Source: Mesorhizobium liriopis (GTDB lineage Bacteria; Pseudomonadota; Alphaproteobacteria; Rhizobiales; Rhizobiaceae). From it: DNA of 64,000 bases. The stretch spans positions 434,001 to 498,000 of the forward strand of contig NZ_JAMXQS010000001.1 in the NCBI RefSeq assembly GCF_024053505.1. Direction: 5' to 3'. The position numbers and the translations under genes are program-made. Positions 34,973-44,224 of this stretch are shown in pieces (position 1 is the stretch's first letter; each line of letters opens with the position of its first letter). The notes beneath the pieces are model-generated. The model saw nothing but the letters and a program-made list of their open reading frames with translations, did no database searches and was not told the origin of the DNA.

Positions 34973-36498
34973 CAGCGGCCTCGCGGAAAGCGTTTGCTGT
35001 CTTCGAGGATGTCGAGGTTCATGTGGTTGCGCATGAAGCGCTCGGAGGCCTGGCGTAGAGGCTGGAAATCCCACGGGTAATAGGACCCGTTGCGGAGTGC
35101 GGGATAGACGACCCAGCGGCGGGCCTGGCTTTCACGAACGTCGCGGTCGAAGGCGGCCATGTCCCAGCGCGCGCGGACGCGGGCGGTGAATTCGGCGACC
35201 AGATCGGCGTGGTCTTCGTCTTCGGCCAAATTGTCGAGTTCGTGCGGGTCGTTCTCGAGATCGAAGAGCTGGGGCGGGTCGATCTCGCAATGGACGAACT
35301 TCCACCGGCTGTCGCGAATGGCGACGAGCGGGGCTTCGGAGCCCTCGGCGGCATATTCCATCAGCACCGGCTGGCCTTGGCTTTCGCCCCGGATGAGGGG
35401 GAGAAGCGAATGGCCGTCGGTCCAGGGCATCACGGCGGACATGTCGATGCCAGCGATGTCGCAGAGTGTGGGGCAGATGTCGAGGTTGGACACAGGTGCC
35501 GAGACGAGACCGGCGGGGATATCGCGGCCGTTGATCAGCAGAGGCACGCGGGCGGAGCCTTCGAAGAAACACATCTTGAACCACAGGCCGCGCTCGCCGA
35601 GCATGTCGCCGTGGTCGGAGCAGAAGAGGACGAGCGTGTCGTCCGCCATCTCCGTGCGGTCGAGGACAGCGAGGAGTTCGCCCACCCGGTCGTCGATATA
35701 GGAGATCGAGGCGAAGTAGCCGCGCCGCGCGCGGGCGACCTGCTCGGGGGTGATATCGAAGCTCGGATAATCGCTCGCCGTATAGAGGCGCTGGGAGTGC
35801 GGGTCCTGCGCTTCATAGGGCATGAAGCCGATTTCGGGTTCGAGCGCGGGGCAGTCCTCGTAGAGATCCCAGTGCTGCTTCCTCGCGACATAAGGGTCGT
35901 GCGGGTGGGTGAAGGAAACGGTGAGGCACCAGGGCTTGGCGGTCGCGTCGTCCGAGCTGCGCGACCATTCGTAGAGCTTCTGGGAGGCGAGAAAGGCGAC
36001 CTCGTCGTCATATTCGAGCTGGTTGGTGATCTCGGCGGTGCCCGCGCCCGAGACCGAGCCGAGATTGTGATACCACCAGTCGATGCGCTCGCCCGGCTTG
36101 CGGTAGTCGGGCGTCCAGCCGAAATCGGCCGGATAGATGTCGGTCGTCAGGCGTTCCTCGAAGCCGTGGAGCTGGTCGGGACCGACGAAATGCATCTTGC
36201 CCGACAGGCAGGTACGATAGCCTGCCGCGCGCAGGTGATGGGCGAAGGTCGGGATCGAGGAGGCGAACTCGGCGGCGTTGTCATAGACCTCCGTGCGCGA
36301 TGGCAGCTGGCCGCTCATGAAGGAAGCGCGGGCCGGCGCGCAAAGCGGCGAGGCGGTGTAGCAGTTGGCGAAGCGCGCGGAACGTTCGGCAAGCGCCTTC
36401 AGATGAGGCGCGTGCAGGAAGGGGGCCGGTCCGTCCGGGAACAGGGTTCCGTTGAACTGGTCCACCATGATGATGAGGATGTTGGGCTGACGGCTCAT
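34972..36498 (-). CDS. betC: Choline-sulfatase
   Basis: A 508-residue sulfatase hydrolysing choline-O-sulfate to choline and sulfate. It opens [21 protein letters not shown] with the metal Asp, and the formylglycine motif C-x-P-x-R is C53-A-P-A-R57, so a formylglycine-generating system elsewhere is needed. The second sulfatase block is [30 protein letters not shown] is the C-side metal motif, and a C-terminal [16 protein letters not shown] tail is typical of BetC. It overlaps betI upstream by 4 bases and the dehydratase downstream by one. Confidence 0.94.
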   Translation of the reverse strand: MSRQPNILIIMVDQFNGTLFPDGPAPFLHAPHLKALAERSARFANCYTASPLCAPARASFMSGQLPSRTEVYDNAAEFASSIPTFAHHLRAAGYRTCLSGKMHFVGPDQLHGFEERLTTDIYPADFGWTPDYRKPGERIDWWYHNLGSVSGAGTAEITNQLEYDDEVAFLASQKLYEWSRSSDDATAKPWCLTVSFTHPHDPYVARKQHWDLYEDCPALEPEIGFMPYEAQDPHSQRLYTASDYPSFDITPEQVARARRGYFASISYIDDRVGELLAVLDRTEMADDTLVLFCSDHGDMLGERGLWFKMCFFEGSARVPLLINGRDIPAGLVSAPVSNLDICPTLCDIAGIDMSAVMPWTDGHSLLPLIRGESQGQPVLMEYAAEGSEAPLVAIRDSRWKFVHCEIDPPQLFDLENDPHELDNLAEDEDHADLVAEFTARVRARWDMAAFDRDVRESQARRWVVYPALRNGSYYPWDFQPLRQASERFMRNHMNLDILEDSKRFPRGR

Positions 36499-37088
36499 GC
36501 GGATGGCTTTGAGTGGGCGAGGGTGGCTTCCACGACCTGTTCGACGAGCGCCACCGCACTTGCGGAATTGGGCAGACCGTCTTTCAGCGCGCGGCGGATG
36601 TAGAGGCCGTCGATGAGCGCTGCGATGGCTTCCGCACCCTTCTCGGCCTGCGGGCGGGGGAGGAGGGCGACAAAGCCGCTCAAGAGATTGGAATGGAGCC
36701 GGCGGGCATAGACGCGCAGCAGGCGGCGCAGGCGCGCCGACTTCTGGGCCTCGACATAGAAGGCCAGCCAGGCGGCGACGATCTCGGGGCGGAACTGGGT
36801 GACCGAGAAGTTGACCGCGACCACGGCCGAGATGCGGGCGCGGGGCGTTTCCGCTTCCGAAAGGGCTGCGCGGACATCGGTGCCGAGTTCAGTCAGGAGA
36901 TGCCGCATGGTGGCGAGCAGCAGTTCTTCCTTGGCGCCGAAATAATGATGCGCGAGCGCGGACGAGACCCCGGCACGGCCGGCGATCTCGGACATGGTGA
37001 CATCGAGCGAGCCGCGCTCGCCGATGGCCGCGATGGCGGCATCGATCAGCGCGCGGCGGCGCAAGGGTTCGGCGAAGGGACGGGGCAT
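36495..37088 (-). CDS. betI: TetR-family repressor of the choline operon
   Basis: A 197-residue TetR-type repressor. The helix-turn-helix is [28 protein letters not shown] about residues 31-60, and the N-terminus [21 protein letters not shown] is typical of BetI. The C-terminal domain would bind choline. The ATG at 37088 gives the canonical [11 protein letters not shown] start; the longer ORF would run through the operator. A perfect 18-bp palindrome lies 22 bases upstream, so self-repression and repression of the whole operon are expected, relieved by choline. Confidence 0.93.
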   Translation of the reverse strand: MPRPFAEPLRRRALIDAAIAAIGERGSLDVTMSEIAGRAGVSSALAHHYFGAKEELLLATMRHLLTELGTDVRAALSEAETPRARISAVVAVNFSVTQFRPEIVAAWLAFYVEAQKSARLRRLLRVYARRLHSNLLSGFVALLPRPQAEKGAEAIAALIDGLYIRRALKDGLPNSASAVALVEQVVEATLAHSKPSA

Positions 37089-37110
37089 CAGGAGACCTCT
37101 GCCGAAGTTT

Positions 37111-37128
37111 ATTGACTGATCAGTCAAT
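37111..37128. promoter_or_regulatory. BetI operator
   Basis: ATTGACTGATCAGTCAAT is a perfect 18-bp palindrome of the TTGACNGNTCAGTCAA class bound by TetR-type BetI. It lies just upstream of betI; on the minus strand it falls between TTGATT (-35-like, near 37136-37131) and CAATAA (-10-like). It may also affect the divergent GFA gene at 37200. Confidence 0.85.
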
Positions 37129-37199
37129 TAAAATCAATGGCGGGCGTTCCGGCGATAAGGCAGGCTGTGGACGGTTATTGCGATGGGAGGAGGCGCGCG

Positions 37200-37592
37200 G
37201 TGAAACGGATCGAGGCTGGGTGCCTGTGCGGCGCGGTTCGGCTGGTGGCCGAGGGAGAGCCCTATCGGGTCGGGCTCTGCCATTGTCTCGATTGCCGCAA
37301 GCATACCGGCTCGCTCTTCCACGGGTCGGCGATCTATCCGGAACGTGCCGTGACGATCACGGGCGAGACGGGGGATTACAAAGGCCGGAACTTCTGTTTG
37401 CGCTGCGGATCATCGGTGTTCGGGCGCAGCGAGGATGAGGTCGAGGTGAGCATCGGGGCATTCGACGCGGTCGACCAGTTCAAGCCGACATACGAGCTTT
37501 GGACCGTGCGGCGGGAGGGATGGCTGCCGCCATTTCCCGTCGCGCATCATTATGAGCGCGACCGGGAAGGTGTCGGGCGTTCGGAAGACTGA
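37200..37592 (+). CDS. GFA-family (glutathione-dependent formaldehyde-activating-like) protein
   Basis: A 130-residue zinc-binding protein. Cysteines of the GFA fold are seen as CLCGAV, CHCLDCRK and CLRCGS, the two zinc sites of the family. Family members bind glutathione or have unknown roles, and most are not true formaldehyde-activating enzymes. The start is GTG at 37200, preceded by GGGAGGAGGC; the longer ORF from 37137 lacks a ribosome site. It is divergent from betI. A link with betaine demethylation, which can release formaldehyde, is speculation. Confidence 0.85.
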   Translation: MKRIEAGCLCGAVRLVAEGEPYRVGLCHCLDCRKHTGSLFHGSAIYPERAVTITGETGDYKGRNFCLRCGSSVFGRSEDEVEVSIGAFDAVDQFKPTYELWTVRREGWLPPFPVAHHYERDREGVGRSED

Positions 37593-37595
37593 CCC

Positions 37596-38363
37596 TCACG
37601 CTTCGGCCAGTTCGCGGCTGTTCCACAGTTCGACGCGGCCGAAGGCAGGGATGAGGATGGCCGGGCGGGCGAAGTCGAGGCCGGCGACGAGGCCCATGAA
37701 GTGCAGCTCGACGCCGCTTCCCCAGCCGAGCGAAAAGCCGGCGAGGCCGTTCAGCGTGACGTGCAGGTCCCAGCTTTGGGGATACCAGTCGGCGGCGAAC
37801 CAGCCGGCCTCCCAGTCGCGGCCGACCGCATTGGGCGGCATGCGCGCCCCGAGTTCGGGCACGGTCTTCACCACATGGGCGACGAAGCTGTTGGAGTTGG
37901 GGCCGGGCCAGATGTGGTAGTCGCCGCTTTTCGAATAGGGATAGCTGTTGATTGCCGCTTCGACCTTGGGGATGAGCGCCTGAGCCTCGGCACCCGTGAC
38001 GGCGCGGACGATGACGGGCTCGTTGGAATACCAACGGGCATCGGGCGCGTAATTGTTGCGCCGGACGGGACTGCCCCAGCCGACCTTGTCGTAGCGGACG
38101 TAAGGCTTGTCGCCGGCTTCCTTGGTGACGATCCAGCTATGGACGGAAAATGCGCCTTTCAGCCCGCCGGTCCGCGCGGCCATCACATAAACGGCGGCAT
38201 CCTTTGACGAATGGGCGACGGGCAGCACGCCGCTGGCCGACCAGTCGGCGGAGCGCCATGAGTTCGGGCGATCCTGCATCAGCCACCAGCCGAGGGTGGC
38301 GAGCGCGGGCAGGATGAACACGACAAGAATGAAAAGCAGGAGGCGTGTCGCCAGCCACATCAT
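37596..38363 (-). CDS. DUF3750 protein
   Basis: A 255-residue protein. An N-terminal helix (MMWLATRLLLFILVVFILPALATLGWWL) anchors it to the membrane. The rest matches DUF3750: VYVMAARTGGLKGAFSVHSWIVTKE, YVRYDKVGWGSPVRRNNYAPDARWYSNEP, SYPYSKSGDYHIWPGPNSNSF and GRDWEAGWFAADW. A conserved His-Asn/Ser pattern hints at an enzyme, perhaps of the NlpC-like or amidase sort, but no function is established. It converges on the GFA gene with 3 bases between stops and diverges from the asparaginase. Confidence 0.85.
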   Translation of the reverse strand: MMWLATRLLLFILVVFILPALATLGWWLMQDRPNSWRSADWSASGVLPVAHSSKDAAVYVMAARTGGLKGAFSVHSWIVTKEAGDKPYVRYDKVGWGSPVRRNNYAPDARWYSNEPVIVRAVTGAEAQALIPKVEAAINSYPYSKSGDYHIWPGPNSNSFVAHVVKTVPELGARMPPNAVGRDWEAGWFAADWYPQSWDLHVTLNGLAGFSLGWGSGVELHFMGLVAGLDFARPAILIPAFGRVELWNSRELAEA

Positions 38364-38479
38364 GAAAGGCCTTTTACGTGGGGGAGTCTGCACCTTATGT
38401 GGCCCTCGGAATCGCGGCGCGCAATGCGAAGCGGTTTCACATTGAAGCGAAGCGAGCGTGGCGGGTTCAAGGCAGGGAA

Positions 38480-39493
38480 ATGGCTGAAACGAGCGATCCG
38501 GTTCTGGTCGAAGTGTTGCGTGGCGATCGTGTGGAAAGCCGCCATCGCGGCGCGGTCGTGGTGGTCGATGCCGATGGCGGCACGGTGCTGGCGCTGGGCG
38601 ATGGGGCGCAAGCGGTTTTCCCCCGTTCGGCGGTGAAGGTGATACAGGCGCTGCCGCTAGTCGAAACGGGCGCGGCGGACGCATTCGGCTTCGGACAAAA
38701 GGAACTGGCTCTGGCCTGCGCCTCGCATGCGGGCGAGGCGGAGCACGTACGGCTCGCGGCCTCGATGCTGGAGCGCGCGGGGCTCGACGAAACTGCGCTG
38801 GAGTGCGGAACGCATTGGCCGACGCGCTCCGAGGCCACGCGGGAACTGGCGCGCGAGGGCCGGACGCCGAACGCGTTGCACAACAACTGCTCGGGCAAGC
38901 ATTCGGGCTTTCTCTGCACGTGCTGCCATACCGCGCATGAAACGGCGGGCTATGTGAAGCCGGGGCACTGGATCCAGGAAGAAATACGCGCAGCGCTGGA
39001 AGCCGTGACGGGGGCCGAGCACAGTGAAGCGAACCGAGCGACGGATGGTTGCGCCATCCCGACCTATGCGGTGCCGCTGCGAAATTATGCGCTGGGTTTC
39101 GTGCGGATGGCTTCGGGGCAGGGGCTTGAGCCTGAGCGCGCGGTGGCGGCGAAGCGGCTGATGACGGCCTGCATGGCCGAACCCTTCTATGTGGCCGGCA
39201 CGAAGCGGGCGGACACGCTGATGATGGAAGCGGGCGCGGGGCGGCTGTTCACCAAGACGGGCGCGGAAGGCGTGTTCTGCGCGGCAATTCCTGAACTGGG
39301 TTTGGGCATCGCGATCAAGTGCGACGATGGTCAGGCGCGTGCGTCGGAAGTGGTCGTGGCGGAGGTTGCGGCCAGGCTGTTCGGGAAGGACGACGCGCTG
39401 GGGGCCAGGCTGGCCGAGATGGCACGGCCGGCGGTGCGGAACTGGAACGGCGAGACGGTGGGTTCGGTTCGGCCAGCGGCGGCGCTTAGCTGA
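38480..39493 (+). CDS. L-asparaginase of the Rhizobium etli type (class 3)
   Basis: A 337-residue protein of Pfam Asparaginase_II, structurally unrelated to the E. coli enzymes and related to serine beta-lactamases. Key residues of the R. etli ReAV enzyme are all present, shifted by two: S50-A-V-K53 (catalytic Ser-Lys), C137 and K140 in HNNCSGKH, D189 and C191 in TDGCAIPTY (metal site). It hydrolyses asparagine to aspartate and ammonia in the cytoplasm. The ATG at 38480 follows CAGGGAA. Its end overlaps the convergent Tat protein gene by 8 bases. Confidence 0.93.
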   Translation: MAETSDPVLVEVLRGDRVESRHRGAVVVVDADGGTVLALGDGAQAVFPRSAVKVIQALPLVETGAADAFGFGQKELALACASHAGEAEHVRLAASMLERAGLDETALECGTHWPTRSEATRELAREGRTPNALHNNCSGKHSGFLCTCCHTAHETAGYVKPGHWIQEEIRAALEAVTGAEHSEANRATDGCAIPTYAVPLRNYALGFVRMASGQGLEPERAVAAKRLMTACMAEPFYVAGTKRADTLMMEAGAGRLFTKTGAEGVFCAAIPELGLGIAIKCDDGQARASEVVVAEVAARLFGKDDALGARLAEMARPAVRNWNGETVGSVRPAAALS

Positions 39494-40862
39494 GCCGATT
39501 GCCGGTGATGGTGAGATGGGCGGGCGCGCCTTCGCCTGAGACGAGATCGCCGGTGACGTGATCGGCCCAGCGGTGGCCGACGATGCCGCCCTGTTTTGCG
39601 CCCGAGATCAGATTGTTGGCAATGAGCGCGGCGCCCGCGCCGTCCACGACCGAGACACCGATGCCCCAACCGCAGTCGCGGATGATGTTGCCGGTGGCGG
39701 ATACATCGCGCAGATAGGGCCCCCAGCCGAGATGGATGCCGGTGGCGGGGGCACCTTCGATGATGTTGCCGGACACGCTGGTGTCGGCTTCCACACTGAT
39801 GCCGAGGCCGAAGCCAGCGGCGTCGGCGGGGTAGGGGCCTGATGCCGAGAGGTTGCGGACAAGGTTGTTGGCGCAGATCGCGAGCCTTCCGCCCTCGTTG
39901 AAGTTGGCCACCGAGATGCCGACGGCGGCGCCATCGACCGTGTTGCCGGTGATCGTCGCGCCTTGAAACGTGAATTCCGAATAGATCGCGGTTTCGCCGG
40001 AGCGGAGGCAGAGATTGTTGCTGATCTGGATGTTGTCGGCGCTGTTGGCGCGGATGGCGGAAAAGGCGCAATCGGCGACGTGGTTGTTGGAAACGATCAC
40101 GTTGCCGGCGCGGAAGACGTTGACGCCGTTGCCGTTCTGGCCGGTGCCGCCAGCATCCGCGCGGATGGCGGTGACGCGGTTGTTGGCAACGATCGTGCCG
40201 TCCGCGCCCTGTTCCCAGCGATGCACGAGGATGCCGCCATTGCCGCAGGCGTGGACGGTGTTGTTGGTGATCGACAGGCCGGTGGAATCGACGGCGAAGA
40301 TGGCGGCTTGGGTTGCACGTTCGATCGTGCAGCGTTCGACGCGGCCAGCGCAGGCTTCGAGCACGAGCGCGTGGCCGCCGGTGTTCTGGATTGTGCAGTT
40401 ATCGATCTGGACAGAGCCGATGCGGCGAAGTTCGAGAAGGCCGGCGTTGGGCTCGGGCAGCTTGCGGTTCGCGCCGTCGAAACTGATTCCTGAGAGCGAG
40501 ACGCGGTCGATGTCCTGGGCGACGAGCGTGTTGCGCGACAGGATGAAGCGCGTGGCGCCGGGGACGCCGACGAGGCGCAAGGGGCCGGGACTGGTAAATT
40601 CGCGGAAGTCGTAGTCGCCGGGGGCGAAGAAGATCGGCAGGTTGCGCTGGGCGGATTCGGCGAGGAGGCGTGATAACGCGCGGCTCTCGACGGTGCCCGG
40701 AAGCACGCCGAAGTCCGAGGCCATGAGGACGGGCACCAGAGGCGCGGTCTGGGCCGCGGCTTGGCCCGTGAGGGCTGCGCCGAGAACAGGCAGAGCGAGG
40801 GCCGTGCGGAAGAGCTTGCGACGGTTCGCCTTGTGCTCCGATCCCGGCTCCGATCCCGACAT
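39486..40862 (-). CDS. TIGR03808-type Tat-translocated repetitive (beta-helix) protein
   Basis: A 458-residue exported protein. The N-terminus has a twin-arginine signal (NRRKLFRTALALPVLGAALTG). The rest is a right-handed parallel beta-helix: many repeats of the form I-x-N-N-x-(V/I) with G-I or A-I turns, e.g. LSITNNTVHACGNGGI, VIVSNNHVADCAFSAI, ATITGNTVDGAAVGI, VSGNIIEGAPATGI. This matches TIGR03808, a family restricted largely to Rhizobiales with unknown function. Polysaccharide binding or lysis is typical of such helices but unproven. It ends inside the convergent asparaginase gene. Confidence 0.88.
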   Translation of the reverse strand: MSGSEPGSEHKANRRKLFRTALALPVLGAALTGQAAAQTAPLVPVLMASDFGVLPGTVESRALSRLLAESAQRNLPIFFAPGDYDFREFTSPGPLRLVGVPGATRFILSRNTLVAQDIDRVSLSGISFDGANRKLPEPNAGLLELRRIGSVQIDNCTIQNTGGHALVLEACAGRVERCTIERATQAAIFAVDSTGLSITNNTVHACGNGGILVHRWEQGADGTIVANNRVTAIRADAGGTGQNGNGVNVFRAGNVIVSNNHVADCAFSAIRANSADNIQISNNLCLRSGETAIYSEFTFQGATITGNTVDGAAVGISVANFNEGGRLAICANNLVRNLSASGPYPADAAGFGLGISVEADTSVSGNIIEGAPATGIHLGWGPYLRDVSATGNIIRDCGWGIGVSVVDGAGAALIANNLISGAKQGGIVGHRWADHVTGDLVSGEGAPAHLTITGNRLS

Positions 40863-40909
40863 GCCGCTGCTCCTTTTGTTTTTCGTCTTTCCGACACTAG
40901 ATCAGGAAG

Positions 40910-41371
40910 ATGAGCAGAGCATTCACCAAGGAAGATGAAAGCGGCGATGTGCTGGGCGGGATCGGCGAGCGGCCGGTCAGCACGCACCGCAATCTCGTGA
41001 CGCCTCAAGGCATTGCCGCGATGGACCGCGAGATCGCATCCTTGCGCGAGGAACTGGCGAAAGGGCCGGACCGCGAGAAGGTGGCGCTGCTGTCGCGCGA
41101 CCTGCGCTATTGGACGGCGCGTCGGGAAACGGCGGAATTGTCGGTGCCCGAGCCCGGCTCGGATGTGGTGCGCTTCGGCATGGTGGTTTCGCTCGAAAGC
41201 GAGGACGGGCGCGAAGCGCGCTGGCGGATCGTGGGCGAGGACGAGGCGGATGCGGCGCATGGGTCGATCAGCCATGTCTCGCCGATGGCCCGCGCGCTGT
41301 TCGGCAAAGGCGTGGGCGACGTCGCGACGGTCAACGGCGTCGAATGGGAGATCGTCGGGCTCGGCGCGTGA
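40910..41371 (+). CDS. GreA/GreB-family elongation factor-like protein
   Basis: A 153-residue protein. The C-terminal half (GMVVSLESEDGREARWRIVGEDEADAAHGSISHVSPMARALFGKGVGDVATVNG) is the GreA/GreB FKBP-like domain. The N-terminal half, MDREIASLREELAKGPDREKVALLSRDLRYWTARRE, is a shortened coiled coil. Gre factors rescue backtracked RNA polymerase; the short coil resembles Rnk-like or GreA-like paralogues more than GreA itself. The canonical greA is probably elsewhere. It precedes the HerA-like gene by 77 bases. Confidence 0.85.
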   Translation: MSRAFTKEDESGDVLGGIGERPVSTHRNLVTPQGIAAMDREIASLREELAKGPDREKVALLSRDLRYWTARRETAELSVPEPGSDVVRFGMVVSLESEDGREARWRIVGEDEADAAHGSISHVSPMARALFGKGVGDVATVNGVEWEIVGLGA

Positions 41372-41448
41372 GCGGCGTTGAGGTTTCCCCCATCGCATCT
41401 ATAAACATCGCCATGGGAGGCTGGGCGCCTCGGTGAGAGGGAGCCAGC

Positions 41449-43011
41449 ATGGCGGACGGCGACAGCATCTTCATCGGCGCGAGCCGCAAGCCGGATGACA
41501 GCTACAACCGGCCCGAACAGCTTCTCCTGAAATACGGCAACCGGCATGGGCTTGTGACGGGCGCCACGGGCACCGGCAAGACGGTGACGCTGCAGGTGAT
41601 GGCCGAAGGCTTCTCCTTGGCTGGCGTGCCGGTATTCTGCGCCGATGTGAAGGGCGACCTTTCCGGCATCGGCGCGATGGGCCAGCCCAACGACGCGATG
41701 CGCAAGCGCGCCGAGGACGTGCAATTCTCGCCCTACGAGCCCAGGCAGTTTCCAACGATCTTCTGGGATCTGTTCGGCGAAAAGGGGCATCCGATCCGGG
41801 CCACGGTTTCGGAGATGGGGCCGCTGCTGCTGGCGCGGCTGCTCGACATGACGGACGCGCAGGAAGGTGTGCTCAACATCGCCTTCAAGCTCGCCGACGA
41901 GGAAGGGCTGTTGCTGCTCGATCTCAAGGATCTGCAGGCCCTGCTTGCCAATATGGCGACGCGCGACAAGGAGATCGCGGCGCGCTACGGGCTGGTGTCG
42001 AAGGCCTCGATCGGCGTGATCCAGCGCGCGCTTCTGGTGCTCGAAACGCAGGGCGGCAATCACTTCTTCGGCGAGCCGGCGCTGCGCATTCCGGACATCA
42101 TGCGCACCACGCCGGATGGGCGGGGCATGATCAACGTGCTGGCCGCCGACAAGCTCATGATGAACCCGCGTCTCTATGCGACGTTCCTGCTCTGGCTGAT
42201 GTCGGAACTGTTCGAGGAACTGCCCGAGGTGGGCGACCCGGAAAAGCCCCGGCTTGCCTTCTTCTTCGACGAGGCGCATCTGTTGTTCGACGATGCGCCG
42301 AAGGTGCTGGTGGAGCGCGTGGAGCAGGTGGTGCGGCTGATCCGCTCCAAGGGCGTCGGCATCTATTTCGTGACGCAGAACCCGCTCGACATTCCCGAAA
42401 GCGTTCTCGCGCAGCTGGGCAACCGGGTGCAGCACGCGCTGCGCGCCTATACGCCGCGCGAGCAGAAGGCGGTGCGCACGGCGGCCGAAACGTTCAGGCC
42501 CAATCCCGATTTCGACTGCGCGACGGTGATCACCAATCTCGGCGTGGGCGAGGCGCTGGTTTCGACGCTGGAAGCGAAGGCCGTGCCGAGCATGGTGCAG
42601 CGGACGCTCATCCGCCCGCCGCTGTCGCGCATGGGACCGATCACGGATGCCGAGCGCGCGGTGTCGATGACGATGAGCCCGGTGTCGGGACAGTATGACC
42701 GGACGGTGGATCGCGAGTCGGCCTACGAGGTGCTGCAGAAGCGGGCGACCGACGCGATGGCAAAGGAGGCGCGGGCATCCGAAGCGGAGGCGCCGGCGCA
42801 GGCGGGAACGCGCGGGCGGTGGACGCTGCCGGATTTCGGAGGTGGGGAGTCTGGCTCCGCGCCTCAGACGCGGCGAGCCCCGGCGCAGCGGGCTTCGAAC
42901 CGGCAGACGGTGGCGGAGGCCGCGATCAAGTCGGTGGTGCGGTCGGTAGGCTCGCAGGTGGGGCGGGCGCTGGTGCGGGGAATCTTGGGAAGTTTGAAGA
43001 AGGGGTTTTGA
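41449..43011 (+). CDS. HerA-like ATPase (DUF853/YjgR family)
   Basis: A 520-residue P-loop ATPase of the FtsK-HerA superfamily. Walker A is GATGTGKTVTLQ near residue 42, the adjacent VFCADVKGDLSGI and NIAFKLADEEGLLLLDLKDL fit DUF853, Walker B is LAFFFDEAHLLF, and an arginine-finger-type region IYFVTQNPLDIPESVLAQLGNRVQHALRAY follows. The C-terminus is low-complexity and basic. Whether it acts on DNA is unknown. No NurA-type nuclease gene sits beside it, so a HerA-NurA repair pair is not supported. Confidence 0.9.
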   Translation: MADGDSIFIGASRKPDDSYNRPEQLLLKYGNRHGLVTGATGTGKTVTLQVMAEGFSLAGVPVFCADVKGDLSGIGAMGQPNDAMRKRAEDVQFSPYEPRQFPTIFWDLFGEKGHPIRATVSEMGPLLLARLLDMTDAQEGVLNIAFKLADEEGLLLLDLKDLQALLANMATRDKEIAARYGLVSKASIGVIQRALLVLETQGGNHFFGEPALRIPDIMRTTPDGRGMINVLAADKLMMNPRLYATFLLWLMSELFEELPEVGDPEKPRLAFFFDEAHLLFDDAPKVLVERVEQVVRLIRSKGVGIYFVTQNPLDIPESVLAQLGNRVQHALRAYTPREQKAVRTAAETFRPNPDFDCATVITNLGVGEALVSTLEAKAVPSMVQRTLIRPPLSRMGPITDAERAVSMTMSPVSGQYDRTVDRESAYEVLQKRATDAMAKEARASEAEAPAQAGTRGRWTLPDFGGGESGSAPQTRRAPAQRASNRQTVAEAAIKSVVRSVGSQVGRALVRGILGSLKKGF

Positions 43012-43046
43012 TGGGGGCTCATCGCGGAGGTTCGCGAGGCGGACAG

Positions 43047-43193
43047 GTCACCCCCACCCCATACCCCTCCCCACAAGGGGGAGGGAGGGCGTCAGCGTTG
43101 CGCTTTTTTCTTCGTGCCAGGTGCCGAGTTTTGGAGTTGAACTCGGCGCTGGCGTCCCCTTTCTTATGGGGAGGGGTATGGGGTGGGGGTGAC
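43047..43193. repeat. GC-rich inverted-repeat element, copy B (best-preserved)
   Basis: 147 bp with perfect 27-bp terminal inverted repeats, 43047-43073 against 43167-43193, starting GTCACCCCCACCCC. Inside are CACAAGGGGGAGGGAGGGCG and a smaller perfect stem, GCCGAGTT ... AACTCGGC. The same architecture is found at 31825, 54053 and 56466. It contains no ORF and lies between convergent genes (HerA-like and L,D-transpeptidase), where it could also end transcription. Confidence 0.85.
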
Positions 43194-43236
43194 TTTGCCG
43201 CCCCTCGACCCCTCGACGAATAGTACGCCCGAACCC

Positions 43237-43965
43237 TCAGATCACCTTCAGCTTCGAGCCGTTCGGGACGCGGTCGTAGAGGTCGATGATGTCCTGGTTC
43301 ATCAGGCGCACGCAGCCTGAGGAGACGTTGCGGCCGATGGAGGTCCATTCGGGGTTGCCGTGGAGGCGGTAGAGCGTGTCCTGGCCGTTCTGGAAGATGT
43401 AGAGGGCACGGGCGCCGAGGGGGTTCATCAGGCCGCCGGGCATGCCGCCGAGGTCCTGGTCGTATTTGGCGAGTTCGGGCTGGCGCGCGATCATTTCGCG
43501 CGGGGGCGTCCATTTCGGCCAGACCTGCTTCCACTGGATCACGCCGTCGCCCGACCACTCGAAGCCCTGACGGCCCAGGCCCACGCCGTAGCGCATGGCC
43601 CGGCCGCCCTGCTGGGTGAGGTAGAGGAAGTGGTTGCGGGTGTCGACGATGATCGTGCCCGGCAGTTCGCCGAACGGATCGGGCACCTGCTGGCGCAGGA
43701 ATTGCGGGTCGATCTTCTGCCACGGCACGGCGGGAACGGTGAAGCCGTTGTCGACCACGGGGCCATACATCAGCGCATAGTTCGAGTCCTGCTCATAAAC
43801 GCCCGGCTCGTTGCCGCCCGGTTCAAGAGAGGGCACGCCCGAGTAAACGGGAACGCGGCTGAACGTGGTGCAACCGGCGAGTGCCGCCGAACCGAGGAGA
43901 GCTGAACCGATTGAAAGAAAGCGGCGCCGGGAGGTTGGCGCATTGAAAATGGATGAACTCGACAT
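43237..43965 (-). CDS. L,D-transpeptidase lipoprotein
   Basis: A 242-residue YkuD-domain L,D-transpeptidase that makes or edits 3-3 crosslinks or anchors proteins to peptidoglycan. The N-terminus combines a twin-arginine motif (SRRRFLSIGSALLGSAALAGC) with a lipobox Cys. The catalytic region is HGNPEWTSIGRNVSSGCVRLMNQD, giving the H-x(n)-S-x-G-C-x-R signature. GTIIVDTRNHFLYL begins the YkuD fold. The ATG at 43965 gives the signal at the N-terminus; a longer ORF from 44004 is less likely. Similar proteins are numerous in Rhizobiales, where 3-3 crosslinks are abundant. Confidence 0.92.
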   Translation of the reverse strand: MSSSSIFNAPTSRRRFLSIGSALLGSAALAGCTTFSRVPVYSGVPSLEPGGNEPGVYEQDSNYALMYGPVVDNGFTVPAVPWQKIDPQFLRQQVPDPFGELPGTIIVDTRNHFLYLTQQGGRAMRYGVGLGRQGFEWSGDGVIQWKQVWPKWTPPREMIARQPELAKYDQDLGGMPGGLMNPLGARALYIFQNGQDTLYRLHGNPEWTSIGRNVSSGCVRLMNQDIIDLYDRVPNGSKLKVI

Positions 43966-44224
43966 GTGACCCCACTGGCGCGGCGATAAGAGGAACGCTG
44001 CCACGCGATTTCGACAAAGACGTTATGGCACCAGAAGAGTTCCGATTGCGGCTTTGCCGAGGACAAAGATTGGTGAGCCTGTGATGGAACGGCCACTGTG
44101 GCGGATCGGCAACGGGGCGGTGAGCGCCTGCAATCGGTGCACAAGGGAAGGGACGGTTGTGCCAGCGGTTGACGCGTAGCGCCGAACTGTCGTCCAACGC
44201 GCGGGTAACCTCGGGAGAACAGCG

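Noticed and set aside
41449-43011. A HerA-NurA or phage-defence module around the HerA-like ATPase
   Set aside because: The protein is of the DUF853 housekeeping type and neighbours are a Gre-like factor and an L,D-transpeptidase; no nuclease or defence gene adjoins.
43047-43193. Reading the GC-rich repeat between convergent genes as an ordinary bidirectional terminator
   Set aside because: The same sequence architecture recurs at three other places, including between divergent and same-strand genes, so a dispersed repeat explains it better; it may still terminate transcription.
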